DNA of 49,528 nucleotides from Candidatus Omnitrophota bacterium (GCA_903884815.1 CAISGE010000029.1:1-49528), one strand, 5' to 3'; positions 1 to 8,426 are shown, counted from the first letter of the stretch. Notes: generated from the letters alone by a model not told the origin. Program-made: numbers and translations.

Positions 1-237
1 GCAAAGCCCGGCACCGCGGGAAACTGCTGGTCCGGCAAATGTTTATTTTCGCAGCAGCGGCTTACAACCTGGTCAGATTGAGAAAATTAGGCGTCGTGTA
101 GGGCCTTGGTGCGAGAAAACAATAGTTTGGAGTCGTTTTTAGAGGTTTTTAGCGCTCGTTTTTAAAACGACTTAACGCAACGATTCAAAATCAGGACCGT
201 TCTCGTGAAAATAAACCGTTTTTCAGCAGCCTGCTAG
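1..237 (+). mobile_element. Right end of an insertion sequence (partial)
   Basis: The window opens inside an insertion sequence. The last codons of a transposase are followed by about 136 non-coding bases and a terminal-looking motif, GTTTTTCAGCAGCCTGCTAG at 218-237. Its reverse complement starts CTAGCAGGCTGCTGAAAAA, the style of terminal inverted repeat seen in IS1182/IS5-like elements. An inverted repeat (131-139 with 164-172, AGTCGTTTT/AAAACGACT) lies between gene and end and may be the element's terminator. The left end lies outside the window, so the exact boundary and target duplication cannot be verified; CTAG at 234-237 could be part of the target site. Confidence 0.6.
3..101 (+). CDS. 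Transposase, C-terminal fragment (cut by window edge)
   Basis: The frame is open from base 3 to a TAG at 99-101 and gives 32 residues. They contain KARHRGKLLVRQ followed by AAAAYNLVRLRKL, which is the standard C-terminal signature (RHRG near the end, then AAYNLVRxxKL) of IS5/IS1182-like DDE transposases. The rest of the gene lies upstream of the window. The short frame is too small to assign a family from one end alone. Whether the element is intact cannot be judged here. Confidence 0.7.
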   Translation, partial: KARHRGKLLVRQMFIFAAAAYNLVRLRKLGVV

Positions 238-615
238 AGAATTCCCGTCATTCTGACCTCTTGCTTTCTTGCGAAAGCAAGAGAGAGGGAAGAATCTCAA
301 AGCAAGATCCTTCGCCCAAAACGGGCTCAGCACTGGCCTTATTTTAATAAAAGGTGACCAGTGCAGCCCCAATTTCAACTCCGTCGAAATGGAAAGGGAT
401 TGGGACAGGATGACAGGCGCTTCGCGCTTTGCCAAACCGGGGAGACGGCTCATGCGTTTTTTACAAGAGAGAGAGAAGAACGCGCGTTTAGCATAGACAT
501 AACCTCCTGATAGTTGCTCCTTACAACACAATAAGATCAGTGTTCCGCCGCCCACCCTCTTTATTCCCGGTATTCCGCGAAACACTGGGAATTAACGGGG
601 TCTTGCTGAAAACTG
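238..615. other. Gene-free stretch with hairpin repeats
   Basis: No credible gene in 378 bases. It holds a perfect 11-bp hairpin (258-268 with 273-283, CTCTTGCTTTC/GAAAGCAAGAG), a GCCC-AAAA-(C)GGGC hairpin near 314-326, and a CACTGG...CCAGTG inverted repeat (331-336 with 358-363). Phrases such as GTCATTCTGA, GAAGAATCTC, AAGATCCTTCG and AGGATGACA in this order (248-413) match the layout of a dispersed repeat common in many bacterial genomes. The CACTGG hairpin appears to interrupt it. From 415 to 615 I see nothing else. Confidence 0.5.
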
Positions 616-1002
616 TTAGGGCTTGCGGCAAAACAGGCCTCCCAAAAAGGACATAAAACAGCAACTCTGCGGAGACGGAGGAGCCTGAATGATCTTGGCG
701 GTTAAACGAACCCCATTCCCCCAAGGCCAAAGAAGCGCGAATTCGTCATGCTCAGAGCTTTGCCGCCAATACATCGTCTGGTCGGCACGTATCCCTCCGT
801 AGGCTTGGGCGAGTTGATTCGCCTTTCCGGAAGGCGCCTGACCTTCGGGCTTGAGAGGCGACCCGAAATAAACTTCGAGCAGCTGGCAAAGGGACGCGAG
901 ATGCTCGCGATCCACCACGACCTCCAGATAATCGGCAGCTTCCGTGCGCTTCTCGACAAGCTTCAGCAACTGGATTGCGGCGAGCAATTCTTGGAAACTC
1001 AT
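616..1002 (-). CDS. Hypothetical protein, 128 aa
   Basis: I do not recognise this protein. It is soluble: no signal peptide or membrane segment. The first 45 residues look helical (LLAAIQLLKLVEKRTEAADY), the middle is mixed, and the C-terminus carries three cysteines in SPQSCCF...FCRKP. Its start codon overlaps the stop of the upstream secreted-protein gene by 4 nt (ATGA), a classical arrangement for translational coupling, which is the best evidence that it is real. It is the last gene of a three-gene overlapping operon led by an NlpC/P60 peptidase. It stops with TAA at 616-618. No clear terminator follows. Confidence 0.6.
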   Translation of the reverse strand: MSFQELLAAIQLLKLVEKRTEAADYLEVVVDREHLASLCQLLEVYFGSPLKPEGQAPSGKANQLAQAYGGIRADQTMYWRQSSEHDEFALLWPWGNGVRLTAKIIQAPPSPQSCCFMSFLGGLFCRKP

Positions 1003-1565
1003 GATCTTTTCCGAACGTGACTGGCAAGCGGCGCATCAAATCGAAGCGTCCGTATCGCGGTGAGAAAAGAGGGGTAATCCACGGAGAATCCTTCTTCGGT
1101 ATCATAAAACGTAATAGAAAAAAGCTTGCCGCCATGGAGAAGCACGTAATTGATGTATTTGCCCGCGATCTTCCCTTCCATGGTGTCTTTAAATTCACCG
1201 GGCTTCAGCGTGTAAATGCAATACTTGGCCTTTTCTCCGGCCAGAACGGCATCCCCTTTCTTGTGGATGTCGATAGAACTGAACTGAGGGCTGAAAAGGT
1301 CCTCCCAGCGCAGAGCTTCCAGGGTTTTCCCGGCCTCGAGATCCCGCTCGGTAATATGGAAAGTTGCCAGGGTCCCTTTCCGTCCATAGGAAACCAGCAC
1401 GCCTTGAAGCGGCAGGGGCAATTTCATCCATTCACCGGAAGGCGACACAGTAAAGGGATGTTGGGCGGGTGCGGCATCCTCCGCGCGGAGCAAGGCGGAA
1501 GGAAGTATCAGGCTCAAGGTAAGGAACAGGATCCAGTATTTACGGCGCAAGCTAATCAACCTCAT
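999..1565 (-). CDS. Secreted hypothetical protein, 188 aa
   Basis: The N-terminus is a clear Sec signal peptide: basic RLISLRRK, a hydrophobic core to about residue 25, and probable cleavage after LLRA before EDAAPA. The mature part (about 160 residues) has repeated beta-type segments (WMKLPLPLQGVLVSYGRK, FSIDIHKKGD, KLFSITFYDTEEGF). The SITFYDTEEGF...FLTAIRTLRF end resembles the layout of small PsbP/DUF1795-type periplasmic proteins, but I cannot assign a family. The start overlaps the last 14 nt of the peptidase gene and the stop overlaps the next gene by 4 nt, so the three are almost surely co-translated. A role at the envelope is inferred from export and context only. Confidence 0.7.
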   Translation of the reverse strand: MRLISLRRKYWILFLTLSLILPSALLRAEDAAPAQHPFTVSPSGEWMKLPLPLQGVLVSYGRKGTLATFHITERDLEAGKTLEALRWEDLFSPQFSSIDIHKKGDAVLAGEKAKYCIYTLKPGEFKDTMEGKIAGKYINYVLLHGGKLFSITFYDTEEGFSVDYPSFLTAIRTLRFDAPLASHVRKRS

Positions 1566-2925
1566 TGATGGAAAGAATGCGATCCCCGAGCGATCCGACC
1601 CAGGACTTGCCGTTCAGTTCGAGATCCGAGACAACCACCTGATTGATTCGGTTCTTTTCATCGGCAATTTTATCTTCCCCCGTGCGCTCGGCCCAGGTCG
1701 AATGGATCACATAGAACTGATCGTTCACGGTCCCGATGTAGATCATTTGATGCTTCGGCAGCTTGAGCAGCGTGATCCCCGGCCGCGCCGAACGCAGGGC
1801 CGCTTTTCTTTCGGTGTCATCCTGAAAAGGCTTGAAATAGCCGAGTTGCGTGCCAACCATGGCCTGTTGCTTGGAGTCGCGAGGAAGATCCACGCCCATG
1901 CTCAGAAAAACATCGTGGGTAAATCCCGAGCAGTCCCGGCCGTTGTACATCCCGCCCCAACCGTAACGCGCGCCGAGGAGCTTGAAAGCCTGACGGATCA
2001 CGTTTGCCTGGCTGTAAACGGGAAATCCTTTGGTCACGTCGCTTTTCCGGCTGATATAACCTTTCACGAGCTTCACGCTCCCGTCCTCAGAACGGGTCGG
2101 GAGCCAAACGGCATAAGCTCCGTCGGCGGACTTTGAAGTCGCCATCGGGATCACCGTCCCCATGCTGGGGTGCTGGACGACTTCCTTCAACGTCGCGTCG
2201 CTGAACACGCGGACACTTTCCCCCGTCACAACGAGCGGGATCCCCGTTTTCAAGCGAGTCCGTAGCTCTTCACGGTCCGGAAAAAGCGCGATGTCTTTGG
2301 CTTTCACCCACCCACGAACATAAGGCGCCTGGATATAAAGCCATTTACCGTCGCTGGACTTATGATAAACCGCCACCGGCGTCCAGAGCTTGATCAGTGA
2401 AAATTGGAGCTGGTCGAATTCGACGTCCCCTTTGCCTTCGATCATCTCGATCATGGTCGGGATCGCGCGCACCGAGGTCGCCCGCGTTGCCACGGCATAT
2501 TTCACCTTGATCTTGGAAGGGACCTGATCGATCTGCATGAGCGGCTTGATCTCGAGATCGAACAAACTCTGCGGGACCACCTTGTCTTTCGCGTCAAAGA
2601 GCTTGCGATTCCGTAGCGTGTCGTACTCGAGTTGAAGCTGGTCGACTACCGCCTTGCCCGGACGGACTTTTTCGATCTTCAGCACATCAATATTTTCGGG
2701 GACCATGTTCTTGATCTCCTCATTGAAGTGCTTCATCTGATCAATCGTTTTGATGGGCGCCTCAGCGTTCGGGATCCTTTTGATCCAGTACTCCGGCGAC
2801 TGCATCGCGGGCGTGGCGCTCGTGAGGATCATCGGCCCCTTCGGAAGCGGCGGCAGCTCGTCATCGGAATAAGCGTTCGAGCAAAGAAGTAAGAAGGCGA
2901 GGAGACACAAAATATTTTTCTTCAT
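1552..2925 (-). CDS. SH3-domain NlpC/P60 peptidase, exported
   Basis: Likely a cell-wall peptide hydrolase (gamma-D-glutamyl-diamino acid endopeptidase type, YkfC-like). Residues 1-20 form a signal peptide (KKNILCLLAFLLLCSNAYS). An N-terminal region of about 130 residues is followed by two bacterial SH3-like segments (about 135-215 and 220-295; LYIQAPYVRGWVKAKD is typical). The catalytic domain lies at about 305-450, with Cys332 in NGRDCSGF and His392 in LPKHQMIYIG; IHSTWA near 410 should supply the third polar residue. All catalytic motifs are intact. It leads a three-gene overlapping operon, so the two small downstream proteins may act with it in envelope turnover. Start chosen at the ATG giving the signal peptide. 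Confidence 0.9.
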   Translation of the reverse strand: MKKNILCLLAFLLLCSNAYSDDELPPLPKGPMILTSATPAMQSPEYWIKRIPNAEAPIKTIDQMKHFNEEIKNMVPENIDVLKIEKVRPGKAVVDQLQLEYDTLRNRKLFDAKDKVVPQSLFDLEIKPLMQIDQVPSKIKVKYAVATRATSVRAIPTMIEMIEGKGDVEFDQLQFSLIKLWTPVAVYHKSSDGKWLYIQAPYVRGWVKAKDIALFPDREELRTRLKTGIPLVVTGESVRVFSDATLKEVVQHPSMGTVIPMATSKSADGAYAVWLPTRSEDGSVKLVKGYISRKSDVTKGFPVYSQANVIRQAFKLLGARYGWGGMYNGRDCSGFTHDVFLSMGVDLPRDSKQQAMVGTQLGYFKPFQDDTERKAALRSARPGITLLKLPKHQMIYIGTVNDQFYVIHSTWAERTGEDKIADEKNRINQVVVSDLELNGKSWVGSLGDRILSINEVD

Positions 2926-3048
2926 GAGGGCCTCATTTTAATATTTTTTGAAGGAAATACAACAGCGCGTCACGGCACAATGTACTCACAAAAACAATCC
3001 GTGACCATCATTTTATGGATATGTTTAACGGCCGGAACTACGGGAGGC

Positions 3049-4284
3049 TTAATGGCTCCGGCCAACACGGAGTATCGACTGCCCGACCACCGCACCACTG
3101 GCCCAGGCCCACTGAAAGTTGAATCCGCCGATCCGTCCGTCCACATCCAGGACCTCCCCGGCCAGAAAGAGCCCGGGACAATGTTTCGATTCAAGCGTTT
3201 TCGCGTCGACTTCCTTCAGGTCAATACCTCCGGCCGTCACCTCCGCCTTGTCGTACCCCTGCGCACCGTTCACCTTGACAGGATAGCGAAACAGCGAACG
3301 AACAAAAATCTCCCGATCTTTGCGTGAGATCTGATCAAGCCGCAAACGGGCATCGATCTTCGATTTTTTAAGAAGCACTTCGGCCAGCCTCTCAGGGAAA
3401 TATTTCATGAGAGACTTTTTCCAACTCCGGTCCGGATGTTCCACGACAAGAGCCGACCACTCGGCCGCAAGATCGTCCTCACGGCGTTCGGGAAAAAAGT
3501 TCACGAGAAGAAGCTTGGGTTCTTTCTCACAACGAAGCCACGACCCGCTGATATCAAGGACCGCGGGTCCGCTGAACCCCACGTGCGTAAAAAGAAGGGC
3601 GCCTTCACTGCGAGCGATCTTCGCTCCGGCGGCCATCAGCACGCACTCCACCGGAAGCGTGATCCCGGAAAGACTCTTCCAATCAGGATCATGCGTCAAA
3701 AGAGGCGTAAGGGCGGGGGTGGTTGCCAGAAGAGTGTGCCCCAGCGATTTCGCCAGCGCATAACCGGAACCGTCGCTTCCCGTACCGGGATACGAAAGGC
3801 CTCCGGTGGCAATTACAAGTTTCTTCGCGGAATATTCAAAATCCTGTCCGGAGATACGGAAGAGATTCTCTTGCGAGACAACAGTGGAGACTTTTTTGCC
3901 TTTTTCGATCACCACGCCGGCCCGGCGAGCGGCCTGAAGCAACGCCTGTAACACTACCTTCGCCGACTGCTCCTTCGGGAAATACTTGGTCCCCTCCTCC
4001 AGGACCATCTCCACGCCAAGATCTTTGAAAAATTGAAGGGTTCGTTCGGGAGGGAAAGACCGCAGAATGTTACGAACCGTACGGAGCGAGCCGGACTGAT
4101 AATCTTTCTCATCGGCCTTAAGATTGGTCACATTGCAACGTCCGCCGCCCGAGATGAGCAACTTGGCCCCGATCGTTTCTTTGCCGTCGAGCACCAAAGT
4201 GCGAAGTCCGCCCGCCGCGCAGGGGATCGCCGCCATAAGACCCGCCGGCCCCGCACCCACAATTACAACATCATAAGGTTCCAT
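3049..4284 (-). CDS. NAD(P)/FAD-dependent oxidoreductase, HI0933/YhiN (BaiN-like) family
   Basis: A Rossmann-fold flavoprotein of the HI0933/YhiN/BaiN family. The sequence shows the N-terminal FAD motif VGAGPAGLMAA, the family hallmark GAKLLISGGGRCNVTN near residue 45, and the C-terminal FAD-contacting stretch GLFLAGEVLDVDGRIGGFN. Length (411 aa) is normal. Substrate is unknown; some relatives reduce steroid enones, others have no assigned role. I place the start at the ATG at 4284 (EPYDVVIVGAG) because AGGAGG lies 9 nt upstream of it, whereas the GTG three codons earlier abuts the same AGGAGG. It is separated from the upstream cyclophilin gene by a strong terminator-like hairpin, so it probably has its own promoter. 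Confidence 0.88.
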   Translation of the reverse strand: MEPYDVVIVGAGPAGLMAAIPCAAGGLRTLVLDGKETIGAKLLISGGGRCNVTNLKADEKDYQSGSLRTVRNILRSFPPERTLQFFKDLGVEMVLEEGTKYFPKEQSAKVVLQALLQAARRAGVVIEKGKKVSTVVSQENLFRISGQDFEYSAKKLVIATGGLSYPGTGSDGSGYALAKSLGHTLLATTPALTPLLTHDPDWKSLSGITLPVECVLMAAGAKIARSEGALLFTHVGFSGPAVLDISGSWLRCEKEPKLLLVNFFPERREDDLAAEWSALVVEHPDRSWKKSLMKYFPERLAEVLLKKSKIDARLRLDQISRKDREIFVRSLFRYPVKVNGAQGYDKAEVTAGGIDLKEVDAKTLESKHCPGLFLAGEVLDVDGRIGGFNFQWAWASGAVVGQSILRVGRSH

Positions 4285-4309
4285 GATTCCCACCCTCCTG
4301 AGACAAAAC

Positions 4310-4340
4310 AGGGACGGTTCTCCATGAGAGAACCGTCCCT
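4310..4340 (-). terminator. Perfect 13-bp hairpin, probable terminator
   Basis: AGGGACGGTTCTC and its exact reverse complement flank a 5-nt loop (stem 4310-4322 and 4328-4340). On the minus strand it follows the cyclophilin stop at 4372 and is trailed by TGTTTTGTC, so it can act as an intrinsic terminator. The AGGGACGGTTCTC motif is also a familiar dispersed palindrome in several bacterial groups, so it may be a repeat used as a terminator. Confidence 0.6.
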
Positions 4341-4371
4341 GAAAACACTTGAAGATCTCCTAAGGAAGATC

Positions 4372-5010
4372 CTATTTGATTACCGTGACCTTCGTCATCG
4401 CGACTTTCTGAACGGGCCTGTCATTCAACGTCGGGACTCGGGCGATCTTATGGACCACATCGATCCCTTCAGTCACATGCCCGAAAACAGAGTGGTGATC
4501 ATCGAGATGCGGGGTCTCTTTATCGGTGATGAAAAACTGGCTACCGTTGGTGTTGGGTCCGGAATTGGCCATGGAAAGAACGCCGGCCTTGTCGTGCCGC
4601 AGCTTCTTCGAGAACTCATCCTTGAACTGATAGCCCGGTCCGCCCATCCCGGTACCCGTCGGATCGCCGGTCTGGATCATAAAATTCGGAATAACACGGT
4701 GAAAAATGATCCCGTCATAAAATCCTTTTTGAGCGAGCGTCACAAAGTTCTCCACCGTTTTCGGAGCTTCGGTCTCATTCAGGTCGGCGTAAATATCTCC
4801 CAGGGTCGTTTCGATCTTGATCTTCACGATTTTATCTTCCTTTCCGGTTTCCGGAGTTACGGTTTGAGTGACGGGAATTTGAGGCACAACAGCCTTTGAG
4901 GCAACGGCACCTTCAGGCACCAACGGCGTTTTGGCGGGTGAACTCTTTGACCCGGATGTCGCGCATCCTGCGAGAAGCAAACAAAAAGAGATCAAGAACC
5001 ATTTCTTCAT
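4372..5010 (-). CDS. Cyclophilin-type peptidyl-prolyl isomerase, lipoprotein
   Basis: A peptidyl-prolyl cis-trans isomerase that would catalyse prolyl isomerisation during folding of exported proteins. The N-terminus [15 protein letters not shown] carries a lipobox (LAGC, Cys16), so the mature protein should be a lipoprotein tethered to a membrane. A low-complexity Ser/Pro/Ala linker (17-60) precedes the cyclophilin domain (about 62-212), with [39 protein letters not shown] and VFGHV, i.e. the catalytic Arg and the Gln/Phe core are present. I use the ATG at 5010, preceded by AAGGGAG, rather than a TTG five codons upstream. It lies 45 nt after typA and before a strong hairpin, so it is probably co-transcribed with typA. 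Confidence 0.9.
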   Translation of the reverse strand: MKKWFLISFCLLLAGCATSGSKSSPAKTPLVPEGAVASKAVVPQIPVTQTVTPETGKEDKIVKIKIETTLGDIYADLNETEAPKTVENFVTLAQKGFYDGIIFHRVIPNFMIQTGDPTGTGMGGPGYQFKDEFSKKLRHDKAGVLSMANSGPNTNGSQFFITDKETPHLDDHHSVFGHVTEGIDVVHKIARVPTLNDRPVQKVAMTKVTVIK

Positions 5011-5055
5011 GGCAACTCCCTTCAAGGTTGAAACAATGTTAATCCATTACCAATA

Positions 5056-6909
5056 TTACGAAGACCCGAGCCGCTTCCCGACAGCCACTCGCGCCATGGC
5101 CTTGCGTTCATTTTCAGTCAAATACCGTTTACGCAGCCGGACATTTTTAGGCGTCACTTCCACGAGTTCGTCCTCTTCGATGAATTCCAGCGCAAATTCC
5201 AGCGTCATCTCTCTTGGCGTGATCAGCTGGATCGCTTCATCCGCACCGGAGGAACGCATATTTGTCTGCTTCTTTTCGCGAATCGCGTTCACCACAAGAT
5301 CATTACCTTTATTGTTCACGCCGATGATCATACCTTCATAAAGAATGCTGCCGGGCTGAACAAAGATCTCCCCGCGCTCCTGAAGACCCCAAAGCGAATA
5401 AGCGACCGCTTTCCCATCCAACTGCGAAACCAGCACGCCTGATTGACGCGTCGGCATATCGCCCTTGAACGGCTGGTACTCAAAAAAGTTCTGATACATC
5501 ATGCCCGTCCCGCGGGTCATGACCATGAATTCATTGCGAAACCCCAACAGCGCGCGCGACGCAACATGAAATTCCATCCGCATGGTCCCGCCCACGGCGC
5601 TCATGTTCATATGCTTCATCTCGGCATGACGCTTCCCCATCGCCTCGATCACCCACCCCTGATATCCGGGGTCCACTTCCACGGTGACTTCTTCCACGGG
5701 CTCGTAAGGCTCCCCGTCGATCATCTTCAAGATCACTCGGGGCGGAGACACTTCCAACTCATAACCTTCACGGCGCATCGTTTCGATCAGGATCGCGAGA
5801 TGGAGTTCCCCGCGTCCTGAGACCTTGAAACGCTCCCCCCCTTCCACTTCCTCCACTTTGACGCCGACATTCATCATGGCTTCATGGGCGAGACGCTCGC
5901 GGATATGGCGCGAGGTCAGGAAACGGCCTCCGTCTTTCCCGGCAAGCGGACTCGTGTTATGCGAAAAATTCATGGAGATCGTCGGCTCATCGATCTTGAT
6001 GGAAGGCAGCGCTTCGGGTTTATCCGGAGAAGCCAGCGTTTCCCCCACCTTGATGTCATCGATTCCGGCAATAGAAATAATGTCACCGGCCATCGCGTCC
6101 TGAGCCTCGACGCGCTTCAGTCCCTGATATTTCAGGATCTTGGTCACTTTGCCGCGTATCACTTCGCCGCTATGTTTGACCACGACCATAGGATCGCCGT
6201 AGCGAATCTGACCGTGCGCAATGCGCCCGATCGCAATACGACCGACATAGTTATCATGGTCCAGCATGGTCACGAGCATCTGGAACGGCTGCTCGGGATC
6301 GGCGATCGGAGGTAATACCCGGTGCAGGATGGTTTCAAGAAGCGGGGTCATATCCTTGTGTTCATCTTCAAGATCAATCGCGGCCCAACCTTCGCGACCC
6401 GAGGCATACACCACGGGAAAATCCAACTGCTCGTCCGTGGCATTCAGCTCACAGAAAAGATCGAAGGTCATATCCATGACTTCATGCGGCCGGCAATTCG
6501 GGCGGTCCACCTTATTCACAACGAGGATCGGCTTGAGGTGAAGCGCCAGGGATTTCTTCAAAACGAACTTGGTCTGCGGCATCGGGCCATCGTAGGCGTC
6601 GACTAAAAGCAGCACGCCGTCGACCATCTTGAGAATACGCTCGACTTCGCTGCCAAAATCCGCGTGGCCCGGGGTGTCCACGATATTAAACTGAACGTCT
6701 TTGTAGCGAAACGAGGCGTTCTTGGAAAAGATCGTGATCCCGCGCTCGCGCTCTAGATCGTTCGAATCCATGATGGTGGACTCCCCTGCCTCGAACTTGT
6801 AAGCGCCGCTCTGTTTGAGAAGAGCGTCGACCAGCGTTGTTTTCCCGTGGTCCACGTGAGCCACGATCGCGACATTCCGGACATCTTTACGTCTTTTCTG
6901 AGTAGGCAT
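5056..6909 (-). CDS. typA: Ribosome-associated GTPase TypA/BipA
   Basis: A translational GTPase of the EF-G superfamily that acts in 50S assembly and stress or cold growth. G1 is seen as AHVDHGKTTLVD, the switch as ERERGITI, G3 as DTPGH, G4 as NKVDRP, followed by EF-G-like domains II, III and V and the TypA-specific C-terminal domain with NNKGNDLVVNAIREKKQTNMRSSG and LTPREM-like ITPREMTLEF. The C-terminal loop DELVEVTPKNVRLRKRYL is diagnostic. Length from the ATG at 6909 is 617 aa, the normal size; AAGGA precedes this start, and the open frame upstream of it is not conserved-looking. A cold-shock gene sits immediately upstream behind its own terminator, consistent with a low-temperature theme. 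Confidence 0.97.
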   Translation of the reverse strand: MPTQKRRKDVRNVAIVAHVDHGKTTLVDALLKQSGAYKFEAGESTIMDSNDLERERGITIFSKNASFRYKDVQFNIVDTPGHADFGSEVERILKMVDGVLLLVDAYDGPMPQTKFVLKKSLALHLKPILVVNKVDRPNCRPHEVMDMTFDLFCELNATDEQLDFPVVYASGREGWAAIDLEDEHKDMTPLLETILHRVLPPIADPEQPFQMLVTMLDHDNYVGRIAIGRIAHGQIRYGDPMVVVKHSGEVIRGKVTKILKYQGLKRVEAQDAMAGDIISIAGIDDIKVGETLASPDKPEALPSIKIDEPTISMNFSHNTSPLAGKDGGRFLTSRHIRERLAHEAMMNVGVKVEEVEGGERFKVSGRGELHLAILIETMRREGYELEVSPPRVILKMIDGEPYEPVEEVTVEVDPGYQGWVIEAMGKRHAEMKHMNMSAVGGTMRMEFHVASRALLGFRNEFMVMTRGTGMMYQNFFEYQPFKGDMPTRQSGVLVSQLDGKAVAYSLWGLQERGEIFVQPGSILYEGMIIGVNNKGNDLVVNAIREKKQTNMRSSGADEAIQLITPREMTLEFALEFIEEDELVEVTPKNVRLRKRYLTENERKAMARVAVGKRLGSS

Positions 6910-7042
6910 AAATCCTTTTTTACGCCGCTGGAGAAGCTGAGCTCCCACAGACGGGATTCAATGAAATAACAAACACTGAGAGGCGAACCTTGGCTCTTCA
7001 AGCAGGGGAAAAAGACAGAAGAACTTAGACTCTATGCTGTTT

Positions 7043-7071
7043 ATTGTACCGCACACCCTTTGATTTGAAAA
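7043..7071 (-). promoter_or_regulatory. Candidate sigma-70 promoter for typA
   Basis: On the minus strand TTTTCA (7066-7071) and TACAAT (7043-7048) are separated by 17 bp. The -10 matches consensus at 5 of 6 positions and the -35 at 4 of 6. It lies after the csp terminator and about 135 nt upstream of the typA start, leaving a long leader. Match by eye only. Confidence 0.4.
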
Positions 7072-7084
7072 TGATGCGGTACTA

Positions 7085-7117
7085 AAAAACCGGGGCCCGG
7101 TTCAAAAACCGGGCCCC
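7085..7117 (-). terminator. Intrinsic terminator of the cold-shock gene
   Basis: An 11-bp perfect stem (GGGGCCCGGTT, 7092-7102, with AACCGGGCCCC, 7107-7117) with a 4-nt loop, followed on the minus strand by GGTTTTTTAG. Very GC-rich stem plus T-run is the textbook form. It starts 15 nt after the csp stop codon and insulates typA. Confidence 0.85.
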
Positions 7118-7132
7118 ACGTGTCATGAACGC

Positions 7133-7333
7133 TTAGATCTTGACGACGTTAACCGCTTGATCGCCCTTCGGACCCTGGGTGATCTCGAACTCCACAGCCT
7201 GCCCTTCTTCCAAGGACTTGTAGCCTTCGCCCTGGATGGCGGTGTGATGGACAAACACATCAGCGCCGTTCTCAGGCGTGATAAACCCATAACCTTTTTG
7301 ATTGTTGAACCACTTCACTTTACCTTTTGCCAT
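7133..7333 (-). CDS. csp: Cold-shock protein (CspA family)
   Basis: A 66-residue single-stranded nucleic acid binding protein with one cold-shock domain. RNP1 is seen as [11 protein letters not shown]2 as VFVHH, and the start [12 protein letters not shown] is standard. It would act as an RNA chaperone or antiterminator. A good ribosome binding site (AAGGAG) lies 10 nt upstream. It is monocistronic, bounded by the terminator at 7085-7117. The roughly 80-nt leader contains a CGGGA...TCCCG hairpin (about 7365-7383), in line with the structured leaders of this family, though a cold-responsive role for it is inference. Confidence 0.97.
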   Translation of the reverse strand: MAKGKVKWFNNQKGYGFITPENGADVFVHHTAIQGEGYKSLEEGQAVEFEITQGPKGDQAVNVVKI

Positions 7334-7408
7334 TACGGTGAATCTCCTTCTTTATTTTACGCGCCCTCCGGGACAACCATCCCGCAAAAGACGTCATTTT
7401 GTTGGCGT

Positions 7409-7437
7409 AATATACGTTAAATCCCTCTGCTTTGCAT
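7409..7437 (-). promoter_or_regulatory. Weak candidate promoter for csp
   Basis: On the minus strand TATATT (7409-7414) is spaced 17 bp from ATGCAA (7432-7437). The -10 is fair (5 of 6), the -35 poor (3 of 6). Position, about 70 nt upstream of the start, is reasonable for a long-leader cold-shock gene. Confidence 0.3.
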
Positions 7438-7456
7438 CTTATTTCTAATCTGTTTT

Positions 7457-7891
7457 TTACTCACCTTTCATGGCCCGATGGAGCGAAAACTGAATGGCAT
7501 GATGAATGGCTTTCTCCAAGGCCTCAGGCTGATCCGTTCCGATAAAAAACTTCCCCCCCTGCCGCATTTTAAGCTCCACAGAATGGGCCCCGGACACATG
7601 AAAATAGCGACATTTCCCGGGAATACCAAGAACTCCCAATCCCCAACATCGGGATTTCGAGATCTGACAGGATTCGATATCCCCCAAAGAGAACTTCGTC
7701 GGAAGAAAGCCGGGCCCGAACCAGAGGCTAACACCGTCACTTTCGACCGAGACGGTTAATGTTGACAACAAGACTCCCCCAAGCAGAGAGACACACAAAA
7801 AGATCAGCGAATGGAAAATCAACGCCACGCCTGCGAAAACGAGCATGGCAAGAATAACGGAATAGCCGATCTGGGTGTGTTTGTAGGGCAT
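7457..7891 (-). CDS. Small membrane protein, two TM segments and a soluble C-terminal domain
   Basis: I do not recognise the family. From the ATG at 7891 (AGGAGG 4-5 nt upstream) it has 144 residues. After PYKHTQIG come two hydrophobic segments (about 9-26 and 29-48) and then a roughly 90-residue cytoplasmic domain with beta-type stretches (VESDGVSLWFGPGFLPTKF, VELKMRQGGKFFIGT) ending in a helix (PEALEKAIHHAIQ). This layout, two TM helices then a PH-like barrel ending in a helix, is seen in several small bacterial PH-domain membrane proteins; that is an inference from architecture. It follows the nitroreductase gene by 37 nt. Confidence 0.65.
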   Translation of the reverse strand: MPYKHTQIGYSVILAMLVFAGVALIFHSLIFLCVSLLGGVLLSTLTVSVESDGVSLWFGPGFLPTKFSLGDIESCQISKSRCWGLGVLGIPGKCRYFHVSGAHSVELKMRQGGKFFIGTDQPEALEKAIHHAIQFSLHRAMKGE

Positions 7892-7928
7892 GATCCCTCC
7901 TCTCAAAACTAGCTCCGGCAGAGAACCG

Positions 7929-8423
7929 CTAGATCTTTTCCCAGTGGAGAACTTCTTCGAGAGTGCGGTTCTTGCGTTGTTTTCCTTCGCGAGTCGCCCA
8001 GCCGACGGAGATCAGACTGATGAGCTTTAAATGCTCGGGCGCGCCCAAAAGCTTTGAAACTTCAGCGCAATATTCCTTTTTATCGCCGGCGATCCAGCAG
8101 GTGCCCAGATTCAGGTCGGTTGCCGCAAGAAGGATATTCTCAGTCGCGGCGCAACCGTCCTCGAGATAATACTTGGTATCCTTGCAGAAAACCACGATGC
8201 ATGCGGTCGCCTGCTTGAGGAAAACCCCGGTGCTGATGATCCCCGCAAGTGTGTCGAGCATCGAGCGCTCCGTGATCACAACGAATTCCCAGGGCTCCAC
8301 CGCCCGCGCCGTAGGAGCCCGCCGCCCCGCGTCCACAAGACTCTCCAGGAGATTCTTGGGAACCGGTTGATTCATGTAGTCGCGCACGCTGGCACGTTTT
8401 GCGATAGCGTCAAAGGTTTCCAT
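7929..8423 (-). CDS. Nitroreductase family protein
   Basis: An FMN-dependent NAD(P)H oxidoreductase of the nitroreductase fold, 164 aa, the short form common in anaerobes. The N-terminal FMN-binding motif is KRASVRDY, then RRAPTARAVEPWEFVVI, and the C-terminal half has DGCAATENILLAATDLNLGTCWIAG and LISVGWA, all standard positions. Physiological substrate is unknown (flavin, quinone or nitro compounds are typical). It starts 3 nt after the stop of the FprA gene, so the two are co-translated; an oxidative/nitrosative stress context is inferred from that partner. Confidence 0.9.
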   Translation of the reverse strand: METFDAIAKRASVRDYMNQPVPKNLLESLVDAGRRAPTARAVEPWEFVVITERSMLDTLAGIISTGVFLKQATACIVVFCKDTKYYLEDGCAATENILLAATDLNLGTCWIAGDKKEYCAEVSKLLGAPEHLKLISLISVGWATREGKQRKNRTLEEVLHWEKI

Positions 8424-8426
8424 GGA

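Noticed and set aside
223..585. Minus-strand 120-codon frame and plus-strand 75-codon frame next to the IS end
   Set aside because: Both run through hairpin repeats and have no domain, no ribosome binding site and poor coding look.
2969..3005. GTCACGG...CCGTGAC inverted repeat between the peptidase and flavoprotein genes
   Set aside because: Only 7 bp with a 23-nt loop and no T-run; too weak to call a terminator.
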